Positions 1 to 9,379 of a stretch of 64,000 bases of DNA are shown piece by piece. Position 1 is the first letter of the stretch; the number at the start of each line of letters is the position of its first letter. The DNA comes from Endozoicomonas sp. SCSIO W0465 (GTDB taxonomy: Bacteria; Pseudomonadota; Gammaproteobacteria; Pseudomonadales; Endozoicomonadaceae). A program made the position numbers and the translations under genes. Below the pieces are notes generated by a model. It saw nothing but the letters and a program-made list of their open reading frames with translations. It was not told the origin of the DNA and ran no database searches. The DNA is taken from contig NZ_CP092417.1 in assembly GCF_023716865.1 (NCBI RefSeq), forward strand, positions 6,432,501 to 6,496,500, written 5' to 3'.

Positions 1-500
1 GTTTCATCAGTCGCGATATATGGATTGACTCCGAGGTATTCCTCAAACAACTCCCCATAGCTGCAGCGCCTGATCTCTTTAAAATTACAAACACTGCTTA
101 ACAAGTCGGCGATATCGTCCATCAATCGCTGGTCATTCATGCCTATGCGATACCATTCCAGCATGGTGAATTCCGGGTTATGCCGCCCCCCTGCCTCACC
201 GTTTCTGAAAACCCGTCCCAACGAATAAATATCCCCACTGCCTGCTGATAACAAACGCTTCATCGGGAATTCCGGGGAGGTGTGCAAATAACAGAGCTGT
301 GACTTGCCATGGCCAATGGGGCTGAACTCGGTTACAAAGCTGTCTATATACACATCAACCGTGGCGCTACTGGACAGCATTGGGGTTTCCACCTCCATTA
401 CTCCCCGGGCATCAAGATAAGCTCGAGCCTTACGCAGTAGTTGAGCTCGCTCCCTGAGTGCCAGCATGGAAGCCGATGGGCGCCAGAGTTCATTAGTCAC
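1..500 (-). CDS. epmA: EF-P beta-lysine ligase EpmA (PoxA/GenX), C-terminal part outside window
   Basis: The product is a class II lysyl-tRNA-synthetase-like enzyme that attaches (R)-beta-lysine to the conserved lysine of elongation factor P. The visible 166 codons show the class II catalytic core: TSPEFPMKRLL, then RVFRNGE and HNPEFTMLEWYR, which is motif 2 of this family. There is no anticodon-binding domain before the core, as expected for EpmA rather than LysS. The start is probably GTG at 500 (VTNELWRPSASM), because the ATG one base away is out of frame. It lies 6 bp after the efp stop on the same strand, so efp and epmA are likely one transcript. The gene runs off the left edge. Confidence 0.93.
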   Translation of the reverse strand, partial: MTNELWRPSASMLALRERAQLLRKARAYLDARGVMEVETPMLSSSATVDVYIDSFVTEFSPIGHGKSQLCYLHTSPEFPMKRLLSAGSGDIYSLGRVFRNGEAGGRHNPEFTMLEWYRIGMNDQRLMDDIADLLSSVCNFKEIRRCSYGELFEEYLGVNPYIATDE

Positions 501-506
501 TAAAGC

Positions 507-1076
507 TTACTTCACACGGCCAACATATTCGCCGGTACGAGTATCAATTTTGAGGACTTCACCCTCAACAATGAATAAAGGTACTTTAACGGTTGCACCG
601 GTGCTGAGCTTGGCGGGCTTGGAGCCACCCTGGGCAGTATCACCCTTCAGACCAGGATCAGTCTCCACCACCTGCAGTTCCACAAAGTTAGGTGCAGAAA
701 CCGAAAGAGGGGAACCATTATAAAGAGTAACCGAGTATACTCCCTGCTCTTTGAGCCAATCGATGGTATCACCCACGGCTTCACGGCTGGCTGCATGCTG
801 TTCGTAGGAACCATCAGTCATCATGAAGTGCCAGAATTCACCGTCGGTGTAGAGGTACTCCATATCCAGATCCATAACGTCTGCCGCTTCCAGGCTTTCA
901 CCGGATTTGAAAGTACGTTCCCAGACGCGACCGGATATCAGGTTACGGAATTTAACCCGGTTGAATGCCTGACCTTTTCCGGGTTTTACAAATTCGTTCT
1001 CAATGATCGAGCAGGGATCGCCCTCGAGCATTACTTTAAGACCTGAACGAAACTCATTGGTACTATAACTAGCCAT
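507..1076 (-). CDS. efp: Elongation factor P
   Basis: This 189-aa translation factor relieves ribosome stalling at polyproline stretches. Length and the whole sequence fit EF-P: an N-terminal KOW-like domain, then two OB domains ending in EYVGRVK. Lys34, in VKPGKGQ, is the residue that EpmA and EpmB modify. Both modifying enzymes flank the gene (epmA downstream on the same strand, epmB divergent), so substrate and modifiers are clustered. The ATG at 1074-1076 abuts the divergent epmB leader, so the two promoters must overlap each other's leader or coding sequence. Confidence 0.97.
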   Translation of the reverse strand: MASYSTNEFRSGLKVMLEGDPCSIIENEFVKPGKGQAFNRVKFRNLISGRVWERTFKSGESLEAADVMDLDMEYLYTDGEFWHFMMTDGSYEQHAASREAVGDTIDWLKEQGVYSVTLYNGSPLSVSAPNFVELQVVETDPGLKGDTAQGGSKPAKLSTGATVKVPLFIVEGEVLKIDTRTGEYVGRVK

Positions 1077-1105
1077 TGGACCTTACCAGGAGATCAAAAA
1101 CCCTT

Positions 1106-2185
1106 ATGATAACCCGTTCGGAGGGCTTTGTGCAGTCAAGAGTGCAGTCAAGAGTGCAGTCAAGAGTGCAGTCGAGAACGCAGATAAGTACGCAGACAAT
1201 CACTAATTTCGGCTGCTGGCAGGAGCAACTGGCAGGAGCCATCACCTCCCCGGAGCAGTTGCTGGCCATGCTGCAACTGAGCCCGGAGCTATTATCACCG
1301 GCATTAAAAGCTTCCCGGGAATTTCCACTGAGAGTACCCCGTGCCTATATCCACCGAATGGAGCTGGGGAATCCCGACGATCCTTTGTTGAGACAGGTAC
1401 TGCCTGTGGGCGAAGAGTGCCAACACATTGAGGGTTATGGCCTGGATCCACTGGCTGAGCAGTTACAGAACCCTACTGATGGTGTCATCCATAAATACCA
1501 TGGCAGGCTGTTGCTGATCGTCAGCGGGGCCTGTGCGGTTAACTGCCGCTTCTGCTTTCGCCGCCATTTTCCGTATCAGGATAATCGGCTGGACCGGGAC
1601 AGCTGGCGCAATGCTATAGAGTACATTCGCGCTGATACCAGCATAAAGGAGGTGATTCTCAGTGGTGGAGACCCATTGGCCAACAGTGACCGTCGGTTGG
1701 CGAACATTGCTACCGAGCTGAATGCCATTGATCATGTTGCCACACTGCGCATCCATACCCGTTTGCCCGTGGTGATTCCTGACCGGGTAACCGATGAACT
1801 GATCAACTGGTTTGCCCGACAGCGCCTGCAGCCGGTGATGGTGATTCATGCCAACCATGCCAACGAGATTGATGACCGTGTTGGTCAAGCCATGTTCCGG
1901 CTCAAACAGGCTGGCGTGACACTATTGAACCAGGCCGTGTTGCTTAAGGGCGTTAACGATAGTGCTTCCGCTCTTATTGAGCTTGGTGAAGCGTTGTTTA
2001 AGGCCGGGGTTCTCCCTTACTACCTGCACCTGTTGGACCCGGTACATGGCGCAGCGCATTTTGATATACCGGAAGTTAAAGCTACCCGCCTTCTGAAAGA
2101 GGTAATGGCTCACTGTCCGGGCTACCTGGTACCCAGACTGGTTCGGGAAATTCCCGGCAAACCGGGCAAAACATGGATATCCTGA
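1106..2185 (+). CDS. epmB: EF-P beta-lysylation lysine 2,3-aminomutase EpmB (YjeK)
   Basis: EpmB is a radical-SAM enzyme that converts lysine to (R)-beta-lysine for EF-P modification. The cluster motif is CAVNCRFC (CxxxCxxC), followed by RRHFPY. The motifs LSGGDPL, RIHTRLPV and HYLHLLDPVHGAAHF-like segments are typical of the KamA/EpmB family. I chose ATG 1106 (359 aa) because AGGAG at 1088-1092 precedes it; an in-frame TTG at 1076 would add ten residues and overlap the efp start codon. The N-terminus carries an in-frame 12-bp tandem repeat encoding QSRV units, which is not a family feature and should lie outside the catalytic fold. Confidence 0.95.
   Translation: MITRSEGFVQSRVQSRVQSRVQSRTQISTQTITNFGCWQEQLAGAITSPEQLLAMLQLSPELLSPALKASREFPLRVPRAYIHRMELGNPDDPLLRQVLPVGEECQHIEGYGLDPLAEQLQNPTDGVIHKYHGRLLLIVSGACAVNCRFCFRRHFPYQDNRLDRDSWRNAIEYIRADTSIKEVILSGGDPLANSDRRLANIATELNAIDHVATLRIHTRLPVVIPDRVTDELINWFARQRLQPVMVIHANHANEIDDRVGQAMFRLKQAGVTLLNQAVLLKGVNDSASALIELGEALFKAGVLPYYLHLLDPVHGAAHFDIPEVKATRLLKEVMAHCPGYLVPRLVREIPGKPGKTWIS
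1130..1177 (+). repeat. 12-bp tandem repeat, four copies, in the 5' end of epmB
   Basis: The unit GTGCAGTCAAGA is repeated four times, the last copy with one substitution, followed by two more degraded units (ACGCAGATAAGT and ACGCAGACAATC). Each 12-bp unit adds four codons (VQSR), so copy-number change would not shift the frame. Confidence 0.95.
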
Positions 2186-2435
2186 CACTTTTCACTAAAG
2201 TCAGGCATTAATCGCACCGTTAGATAAAAGAGAGAAAGCTTGCTGAAACGCACGGCCAGACTGGTATATTAGTATCAGCATACTTATTATGGATAGGACC
2301 CACTATTGGAAAAAATAGACAAAAATTTCACGGATAAACGACGTTATCATCTTGAAATGCGACATTTTTGAATAAAAAGATTAATAAAGGACCGTTACTG
2401 ACAGGATGTCAGTGCCCTGATATCAGGATTAAATA

Positions 2436-3720
2436 ATGGAATCTTCAAACACTCTTCAACTGGAACTCCCCAGCCGAAGCCTCAGCTCGCTTTCATTTTG
2501 CCCTGATGGGGCAGAGTCAAACAGCAACAAGCTGGAACAATGGCTCAAAGCACTCCCTCTGACTTGAACTGCATACATTATATCAGCTTGCCAGAAGACA
2601 TAATCATCTGAACTTCCAACAGGAAGATCCTTATGACAGCCAAACCAGACCCATATCTGTGGAAAACCTCTATAAATGAGCCCTCCTGCTGTCACGCAGT
2701 GATACCAATAAATTATCATCCAGTGAAATCCAGCAGGTCTGGCAAATTTTAAGCGTATGGATCGACCACTGCAAAATCCAGCCCGAGTCTGGCCTGAAAA
2801 CCTATTTTTCAGCAAACCTCAACCGTGACGATGGTCTTGAGTATGCATTACCGGAGCCTGATAAGGCACATTCGGGCATGATAAGCCTGAATATCAGAGC
2901 ACTTACCACACAGCTGGAAAAAATAAAAAAAGACCCCAAAGCCGCAAATGCGTTGCCAGCCGAATTGACCGAACATCTCATATCAAGCTGGGGACTGATC
3001 CAAAAGCGATCCAGTCCACGCCGGGCCTCTTCAGACCAATGTGAAACCTGCCTTGGATTTACCGGGCTTCATTATCATCTCTCAGGTCAGCGGAGCTTTG
3101 AGGACATTACAGCCATTCACTCTAAAGCGGCTGGCAAAAGTAATTTCTCAGAGCGGTCCGATGATGTGTGGTCACAGGCTCATGATGCTGCGATCAAAGA
3201 TGAAGATACTCAAAGCAACCCTTCTGCTGGTGAGATCATTAAGTTTAATACTGAAGCGTTTCTGGATAATAAACGCCTCTGTGCACTGCCAGCCGAGATC
3301 ATCAATATCAGCCATACCGGGTTCTGCCTCAAAGTCACCAGTAAATTACCCCAGCCTTTTCATGCGGGTGAACTCATTGGAATCCGCCAAAATGAAACAT
3401 CCCCATGGGCCCTTTACAATGTGCGCTGGCTAGGCATTTCAGCTCAGAATGAAGTGACTTTTGGCGTCAATTTCATCACCACTTCAGTAGAGGCAGTTGC
3501 CACATCAGTGATACACAAAACTCAGGAAGCAAGTCACTTCCAACGATCACTTATGTTAACTGATCCCAACGAGACCTCGCTGATCATGCCAAGTCTGTCC
3601 GGCAAGGAGGGCGCCAAATTTGAGTTGATTCAAAATGATACCCTTTATAAAGGTCAACTCATGAGCTGCATTAATACAACCCCAACCCGGTGCCAGTATC
3701 AATTCAAGCTTTTTGGATAA
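2436..3720 (+). pseudogene. Decayed PilZ-domain protein
   Basis: The C-terminal part (ATG 2878 to 3720, 280 codons) holds a PilZ-like domain: CALPAEIINISHTGFCLKV, then GIRQN, YNVRWLGI and TFGVNFI, the usual hydrophobic/NISxxG pattern of c-di-GMP-binding PilZ folds. Reading upstream, coding-like sequence continues to ATG 2436 but is interrupted by one frameshift near 2560 (after ALPLT) and by an in-frame TGA near 2686 between NLYK and ALLLS. I infer that an original gene of about 428 codons lost its N-terminal part. A shorter protein starting at 2878 might still be made. The neighbouring fimX-like gene, another c-di-GMP receptor type, is also broken. Confidence 0.7.
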
Positions 3721-4815
3721 GCGACTGCCATTTGCTTGATACCTGAAATCAAGTTCCCAGTGCCTGTCACAATTCTGTGCAGGCCCTCTGTACCTTTTAA
3801 TTATCATTGTCGTATGATGTTGAAACCGGCTCATATCGTTTCAGGGGCATTCTGTTGATGCTAGAGTTATCTCCTTCCGCTTTCTCCATCAAGAAAAATG
3901 ATCAATCTCGAATGGATTACCGCAGAAAAACCATACGCTTGCTGGCCCTGGAAGACTCCCCGAACGATGTCGAACGCTGGGTGAAATTATTTCGCAATGC
4001 AGGTGTGGCTCCCCGGGTGCAACATATCTCTTTCCATCGAAACCATGGAGGCAGCCCTGCTAAAACAGCCATGGGATGTCGTGCTTAGCGCTGAAGAGAC
4101 ATCCAGGCTTAATGCGCAGCAGGTACTCTCCATCATTGGCAAGCACCAGAAGGATATTCCGGTCATTGTCATCCTGCCAGAATACGACCCTCAGCGTACT
4201 TCTACCTGGCTATCTGCTGGCGCCAGAGACGCTATACCCGGAGCTGATGAGGCACATATACTGCATGCCGTTCTCCGTGAGCTCACAAACCTGGATGACC
4301 GGAGAAACCTTAGCCGTACCCGTCAGGAGCTGAACGAGTCCAACAAACGCTGCCAACTCCTGCTGGCCGATGCCTCTGAAGCCATCGCCTATATCCACGA
4401 CGGCATGCATGTAGATGCCAATACGGCTTATCTTCAACTCACAGGCCATAATCATGTTGATGATCTGGCAGGCATACCATTAATCGATATGATCGCTGCA
4501 CAACACCAGGCAGAGATCAAAAAGATGTTGAAACAGTTTCGGGCCAACCAGCCTATTGACCCGATTGAATGTGAGCTGGTTCATACTGACGGACACAGTA
4601 AGCTGGTCAGCCTTCGTTTATCTGAAGCACAATATGATCATGAATCTTGCATTCAGCTGACGCTGTTGCCGGTTATGGTTCCCATACTCAATAAACCAGT
4701 GGACTATAAAAGCTTTCCTGATTACCACTGATCGTACGTCATGACACAGGGAAAGATAATTTAAGAATATACGTGCAGCTTTTCATTCTTTATGTCTATA
4801 ACCCGGTAAAGAAAT

Positions 4816-6423
4816 GTAACTGTTCAGCACCCCCACATAAATCTGGAATTTTCTGATTTTTATACCATCCTCTTAAGCACCATTTTTCCACAATATTCGC
4901 CAGCATGATTCCAGAACTACCCGCAACTATGTCGGCTGAGATTCTCTTGAAAGAGAATGCAGAGCTGCGGATGAGAGTTGCCTGTCTGGAAGAGCGATGT
5001 CGAGAATTGGAAGAAAAGGTTGGCAAGAACAGTCAAAACAGCAGCAAGCCGCCATCGTCTGATGGTTATCAAAAACCTTGTAAAAACAGTAATTCTCCAG
5101 ATCATTCTGACGACCTTTCCGCAGATAAAGGTACCGATCCATCGGATGAAAAACCCAATCCTAAAAGTCTGAGACAGTCTTCTGGTAATAAAGCCGGTGG
5201 AAAGAAAGGGCATCAGGGCACTTGTCTTAAACAGGTCGATATCCCTGACTATATTGAGTACCTTCCGGTTAAAGAATGCAATAAATGTCAGGCGTCTCTT
5301 CTTGATAGTGAGCCGGTCAAATATATTGAACGACAGGTGTTTGAACCAGGGAGACCGGGTGAATTTGAAGTAACGGCCCATAGAGCTGAAGTAAAAATCT
5401 GCACTTGTGGTTGTCGGAATCAGGCTGAATTCCCGGAAGGTGTTACCGCTGCCGCACAATATGGCTCAGCCACACAGGCTATGGCCGTCTATCTTAACCA
5501 ATACCATTTCCTGCCTTTTAAGCGCGTGTCAGAGTATTTTAATACTCTCTATAAAATGAGTGTAAGTGCAGGCACTGTCGCCAATTTTGTGGCCAGAACC
5601 TATGAAAATCTGGCTTCTACTGAAGAGGTTATTCGTGACGCCTTGCGGGAATCGTCTGTTGCCGGAGCCGATGAAACGGGTATGCGGGCCGAGGGCTCTT
5701 TGCACTGGCTACACGTTATGCGGGATGAACAATGGACGCTCTACTACTTGTCTGAAAAGCGAGGTCGTGAGGCCATGGACACGATGGGCATACTGCTAAC
5801 ATTTGCAGGCGTTCTGGTTCATGATCATTGGAAATCCTATTTTGCATATGCGGCAACTCACGTACTTTGCAATGCCCATCACCTGAGGGAGCTTTTGGGT
5901 GTTGTTGATAGGGACAGCAATCAACTGGCGTTGCGATTGATGAAGCTACTGAGGCTTTCCTGGCATTACTGCAAGGGCTTTAAGACCATAGGTATGCTAC
6001 AGATGCCAAGTGTTGTCTGTGAACGAATCGAGAAGATTTATGACCGGTTGCTTCAGCGGGCTCTAATGAAAGAAGTCGTCTATATGGAGAAGCAACGAGA
6101 GGAGCTTAAGCGCAAGAAAGTCAAGAATACTAAAGCTTACAATCTCTTCAAACGACTCACTGAGTTCAAGGCTGAGACACTGCGCTTCATGTCAGATTTT
6201 ACCATTCCCTTCGATAACAATGGCAGTGAACGGGATGTTCGAATGGCCAAGTTAAAGCAGAAAATCTCAGGCTGCTTCAGGAGTGCAGACGGTGGTTCTA
6301 TGTTTGCACGGATTCGCAGCTATTTGTCGTCTGCCAGAAAACAGGGAATGGACATATATCAATCACTTCATAGAGCTGTTCGGAATTACTGTAATATGCC
6401 TTTGCTCAGTGCTGAATAGTTAC
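4816..6423 (+). mobile_element. IS66-family element, copy A
   Basis: It is 1,608 bp with terminal inverted repeats GTAACTGTTCAGCAC and GTAACTATTCAGCAC and an 8-bp target duplication AAAGAAAT (4808-4815 and 6424-6431). It carries only a TnpC-type gene and no tnpA or tnpB, as in the ISBst12-like branch of IS66. It sits in the non-coding tail of the IS1595-type element, so it arrived later than that element. Confidence 0.95.
4905..6419 (+). CDS. IS66-family transposase (TnpC only), copy A
   Basis: 504 aa. An N-terminal coiled coil (AELRMRVACLEERCRELEEK) is followed by a basic, Ser/Lys/Pro-rich linker, a zinc-binding region (CNKCQASLLD and ICTCGCRN) and the DDE core, with ADETGMRAEGSLHWLHV, LVHDHWKSYF and NNGSERDVRMAK marking the catalytic acidic residues. 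The protein is identical to those of copies B and C, so it is very recently active. The stop codon lies inside the right inverted repeat. Confidence 0.95.
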   Translation: MIPELPATMSAEILLKENAELRMRVACLEERCRELEEKVGKNSQNSSKPPSSDGYQKPCKNSNSPDHSDDLSADKGTDPSDEKPNPKSLRQSSGNKAGGKKGHQGTCLKQVDIPDYIEYLPVKECNKCQASLLDSEPVKYIERQVFEPGRPGEFEVTAHRAEVKICTCGCRNQAEFPEGVTAAAQYGSATQAMAVYLNQYHFLPFKRVSEYFNTLYKMSVSAGTVANFVARTYENLASTEEVIRDALRESSVAGADETGMRAEGSLHWLHVMRDEQWTLYYLSEKRGREAMDTMGILLTFAGVLVHDHWKSYFAYAATHVLCNAHHLRELLGVVDRDSNQLALRLMKLLRLSWHYCKGFKTIGMLQMPSVVCERIEKIYDRLLQRALMKEVVYMEKQREELKRKKVKNTKAYNLFKRLTEFKAETLRFMSDFTIPFDNNGSERDVRMAKLKQKISGCFRSADGGSMFARIRSYLSSARKQGMDIYQSLHRAVRNYCNMPLLSAE

Positions 6424-7307
6424 AAAGAAATAATAGAACCTCTCCAGTATTACCGGTGGAGCAGGCATCATGACGGCTTGTTCTCCAGATTATCAACTAA
6501 ATTCGGTTTCATAACCGCTCCGAACAAGCAAAGACCCACATCATCATTCGAAATAATGATATTAATACGTCAACTGACTTTCAATTATCGGTTGATGGCT
6601 AACCCGGTTTCCACTGGACGTCTGGCAGTTTGAGAAGTCGATCCGGCATCGGTGCTGTATTGACTGCAGCCCGACCTAGCCTTGAGATCATTGAAGGCAT
6701 ATCAAAACGCCGGTTAAACCGATAGTTGAACTCTGATAGATAACGGCCCAGATGCTTGGGGTCGAGCTTATGGTAAGTACCGGTAATCGCTGTTTTCACG
6801 TTTCCCAGCATGGTATTTACCCAGGTGAACAACTCATTCTCCATGGATGCATGCCCACCACCGGTAATGATGGCTGTGTGCTGGCATCCGGCATCTTCAA
6901 TACCCCGGAAACAGGACAAGCCATCGCTGACGGCCCGGACACCCTTTTTCAGGGCATGTTCTGCCCACTCCTGAATGGTTTTTCGCCGGAAGTTATCAAC
7001 GGCATTGAACTTCATGTAGATAGGGTGGTTATCAGCATCTGTCTGAACTGCGGCCACGAAGGGGGCTTTGTTCTCTGAGCCTCTGCCCCGGCGGCCTCCG
7101 TGGCGCTCTCCGCCCCAATAGGCGTCATCAATCTGAACAAAACCACTCAACTGCCAGCTGTTATCTCTTTCCATCATGACCTGCATGAGTTTGTGTTTCA
7201 TGCGCAATGCGGCATTGTAGGAAATGCCAAGTTGTCGATGAAGCGTCAGGCAAGAAATCCCCGCTTTATTCTGGGTGACGAGATAGATACCCAGAAACCA
7301 GGTAGCT

Positions 7308-9010
7308 AGTTCTCGTCCAAAAACGCATCAGGCAATCATAATTAGATTGTACGTGCGTTTTGATATTTCCTGAAATTCCAGAGAGCCGCAAAAACTCTTC
7401 CCTTTTTTTCTCTAATCTGGGACGGATATTGGAGAAAAACGCGAAAAGCAGGCAGAAAACATCCTCCCACCATGCTGGAAAGGTACTTTCATGTAGCGTG
7501 GAGGTGGCTATCAGGATGGTGCCGGGTGTCTGGCCAGAATCACCAGGTTGTAACAGACCACCGATAACCAGCAATGAGAATCAAAACGCTCAGAACCCTT
7601 GCAGTGGCAACGTGATAGCCCAAAACATCTCTTTAGCCACGAAATTCCCGCTTCAATACCTGCCCGGAAGCGAAAGAGCGTTTTATACACATACTGACTT
7701 TTAGTCATCTCTTCGACTTCAAGTCCGCGCTTCTTATTAAAAGCTACATCGCTGATTCCCATGGCCTTGGCTTTTTCCAAATTAGCGCGACACGCGTATC
7801 CGCCGTCACCGCTTGTCTGGCGAGGTACACGACCATAAATTTCTTTTTGTCTTTCCATCATCGGAATGAATTGGTCCGAATCCGCTGGGTTACCTTCCTC
7901 AATAACCAGGTCCAGGATCAATCGACTTTTTCCCTGAACCAGGTTCAGTTTATGGCCATACTGTACTTGCCGCCTGTCTTTTACGATGATATCCGTATGG
8001 GGTTCATACAGGCTAACCACTTTTTCCTGGGCTGGCACCTTTTCACCCTTAAAGACCCTGCGCTCTGTCTGGGAGACTATTGCATCCACCAGGGGTAACA
8101 GGTGATCCACATCGGCCTGCCACTTGTCGGCATCATCAGCCAGGAGACACTGCCCCTGCTGACGGGCGTTTGCTAGCGTGACAGTAGCTTCGATAAGTAC
8201 CTTCCGGGATTTTCGGGTCAACTGCAGCAGTTTTTTATAATGCTGATGCCGCTCTTCTTTGCCAGCGTAGATGCATTTTCTGGCCGCATCTTTTACGGCT
8301 CGGTTGTGATGGGTATATTCATAAAGCGGTGTCGCTGTCAGTGTTTGTCCCCGTTCCAGCAGCCGACAAATTTCTTTAACGGAACTGGCTAAAAGATCAC
8401 TGTCGCAAGGAGGTTTGATATCCGATTCGGTGACTGTGCTGTCAATAGCCACAGTGCGCCCTTTTTCAATACCCTGATCTTTAGCGGTCATTAGCTGACA
8501 GTTATTAATCCGTTCCCATGTAGATGCAGTAAGAAGGCTGATGAGCCCATGCAAACTGGAGCGACTGGGGCGCTGGTTTGGTTCGAGGCGACAAAAGTCT
8601 CGAAAGAGCATGGAGTCCATCAAAACAAACGACAAGTAGTCATAATCACAATTCAAATACTGTTTCAGGAGTGCCGCACGAAGAACGGATTCTGCTGATA
8701 GTCCGTTCCGCCCAGTGTTCTGTTTATCACCAGAACTTAAGTCCTCATAAATCCAGTCATTGAACTGTGGATGGGCGTCAAGCCATTGCGAGATACCGGA
8801 AAGCTGGGAGCAGATTTCATGAGGTACGTAATGGAGTTCCATACTACACTACGGGTTGCGTTTTTTGCGCATTTGGAGTCCTCTGTTTTTGGCAATCCCT
8901 TATGTTTCTTGCTCTTGGGAAGTTTAGTCGCCAGATAGCAGTAGGGCTCCACTTAATTTTTCAGGATAAAATCTACAGTTTTCAATTGGTTGTGTTTTTG
9001 GACGAGAACT
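7308..9010 (-). mobile_element. ISNCY-type element, copy A
   Basis: 1,703 bp with inverted repeats AGTTCTCGTCCAAAAAC at both ends and a 4-bp duplication AGCT (7304-7307 and 9011-9014). It disrupts the IS1595-type transposase. Family name rests on the transposase; the 4-bp duplication recurs in all four copies here. Confidence 0.93.
7511..8842 (-). CDS. ISNCY-type DDE transposase, copy A, with early amber
   Basis: 443 aa when started at the internal ATG 8842 (MELHYVPHEI). In copies B-D translation can start 30 nt earlier (MRKKRNPQ, good GAGGA site), but here codon 8 is TAG instead of CAG. The core is intact: VAIDSTVTESDIK, GHKLNLVQGKSRLILD, TSGDGGYACRANL, and the FRAGIEAGISWLKRCFG helix with the last glutamate. 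It may be made from the second start or be poorly expressed. Confidence 0.85.
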   Translation of the reverse strand: MELHYVPHEICSQLSGISQWLDAHPQFNDWIYEDLSSGDKQNTGRNGLSAESVLRAALLKQYLNCDYDYLSFVLMDSMLFRDFCRLEPNQRPSRSSLHGLISLLTASTWERINNCQLMTAKDQGIEKGRTVAIDSTVTESDIKPPCDSDLLASSVKEICRLLERGQTLTATPLYEYTHHNRAVKDAARKCIYAGKEERHQHYKKLLQLTRKSRKVLIEATVTLANARQQGQCLLADDADKWQADVDHLLPLVDAIVSQTERRVFKGEKVPAQEKVVSLYEPHTDIIVKDRRQVQYGHKLNLVQGKSRLILDLVIEEGNPADSDQFIPMMERQKEIYGRVPRQTSGDGGYACRANLEKAKAMGISDVAFNKKRGLEVEEMTKSQYVYKTLFRFRAGIEAGISWLKRCFGLSRCHCKGSERFDSHCWLSVVCYNLVILARHPAPS

Positions 9011-9349
9011 AGCTAGAGGCAGCTTTGTTGAGTCAAAGATAGTGTTACTGGTAAGCGAGGTTTGGCAACGGCAGCAATTGCACTGGAATTCAGCTTTCCG
9101 GTGAAGCTTGCAGAAACTGCGGGAGCCACACTTCGGGCATTGGAAGCCATCTGGCCAGCGCCAAGAGGACAGCGCGTTCTCACACTGCTCTTCACTGCCG
9201 TAATTAGCCAGAAATTGCATAATGCCAAGGCCTTTTTGGAACTGAATGGTGTTTTTACACATCAGTTTTACCTCCAAAACACATGACTATCGACGTTTAT
9301 TATAGCAGCTGGCTCACGACGTAGGGTCGGTGGTAATCAGGAAAGCTTT

Positions 9350-9379
9350 TCAGAAACGAAAGAACAACTGTTCGAGAGA
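9350..9379 (+). other. Rejoining point of fimX-like reading frame
   Basis: These 30 bases (SETKEQLFER) directly follow the right copy of AAAGCTTT and continue the reading frame that stops being fimX at 4716. They show that the downstream piece should be read from here, not from the apparent GTG start at 9380. Confidence 0.8.

Larger units (their letters stand above)
6599..9262 (-). pseudogene. IS1595-type (ISXO2-like) transposase, split by ISNCY copy A
   Basis: The N-terminal part (9262-9011) has the zinc ribbon CPKCGS...CNCCRCQ typical of IS1595 transposases. The C-terminal part (7303-6599) has VQIDDAYWGGERHGGR, SDGLSCFRGI and the helix region that ends in KLPDVQWKPG. Joined across one AGCT duplication (KLPLA then TWFLGIYL) the frame is open for 318 codons, so the IS insertion is the only lesion. 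ATG 9262 is preceded by TTGGAGG. Confidence 0.92.
4717..9341 (-). mobile_element. IS1595-type element in fimX, hosting an IS66 and an ISNCY-type copy
   Basis: The ends are imperfect inverted repeats beginning CCTGATTACCAC, with similarity extending about 35 bp. An 8-bp direct repeat AAAGCTTT flanks it at 4709-4716 and 9342-9349. Subtracting the IS66 copy (1,608+8) and the ISNCY-type copy (1,703+4) leaves 1,302 bp. It carries one transposase on the minus strand. The stretches 4717-4815 and 6432-6598 are its non-coding tail. Confidence 0.9.

Noticed and set aside
795..1046. Plus-strand frame across efp
   Set aside because: It is the antisense of a well-conserved gene with no motif of its own.
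4917..5459. Long reading frame opposite the IS66 transposase (also at 14193, 38684 and 52348)
   Set aside because: It recurs in every IS66 copy only because the copies are identical. Its translation has no family resemblance, and the opposite strand carries a clear transposase.
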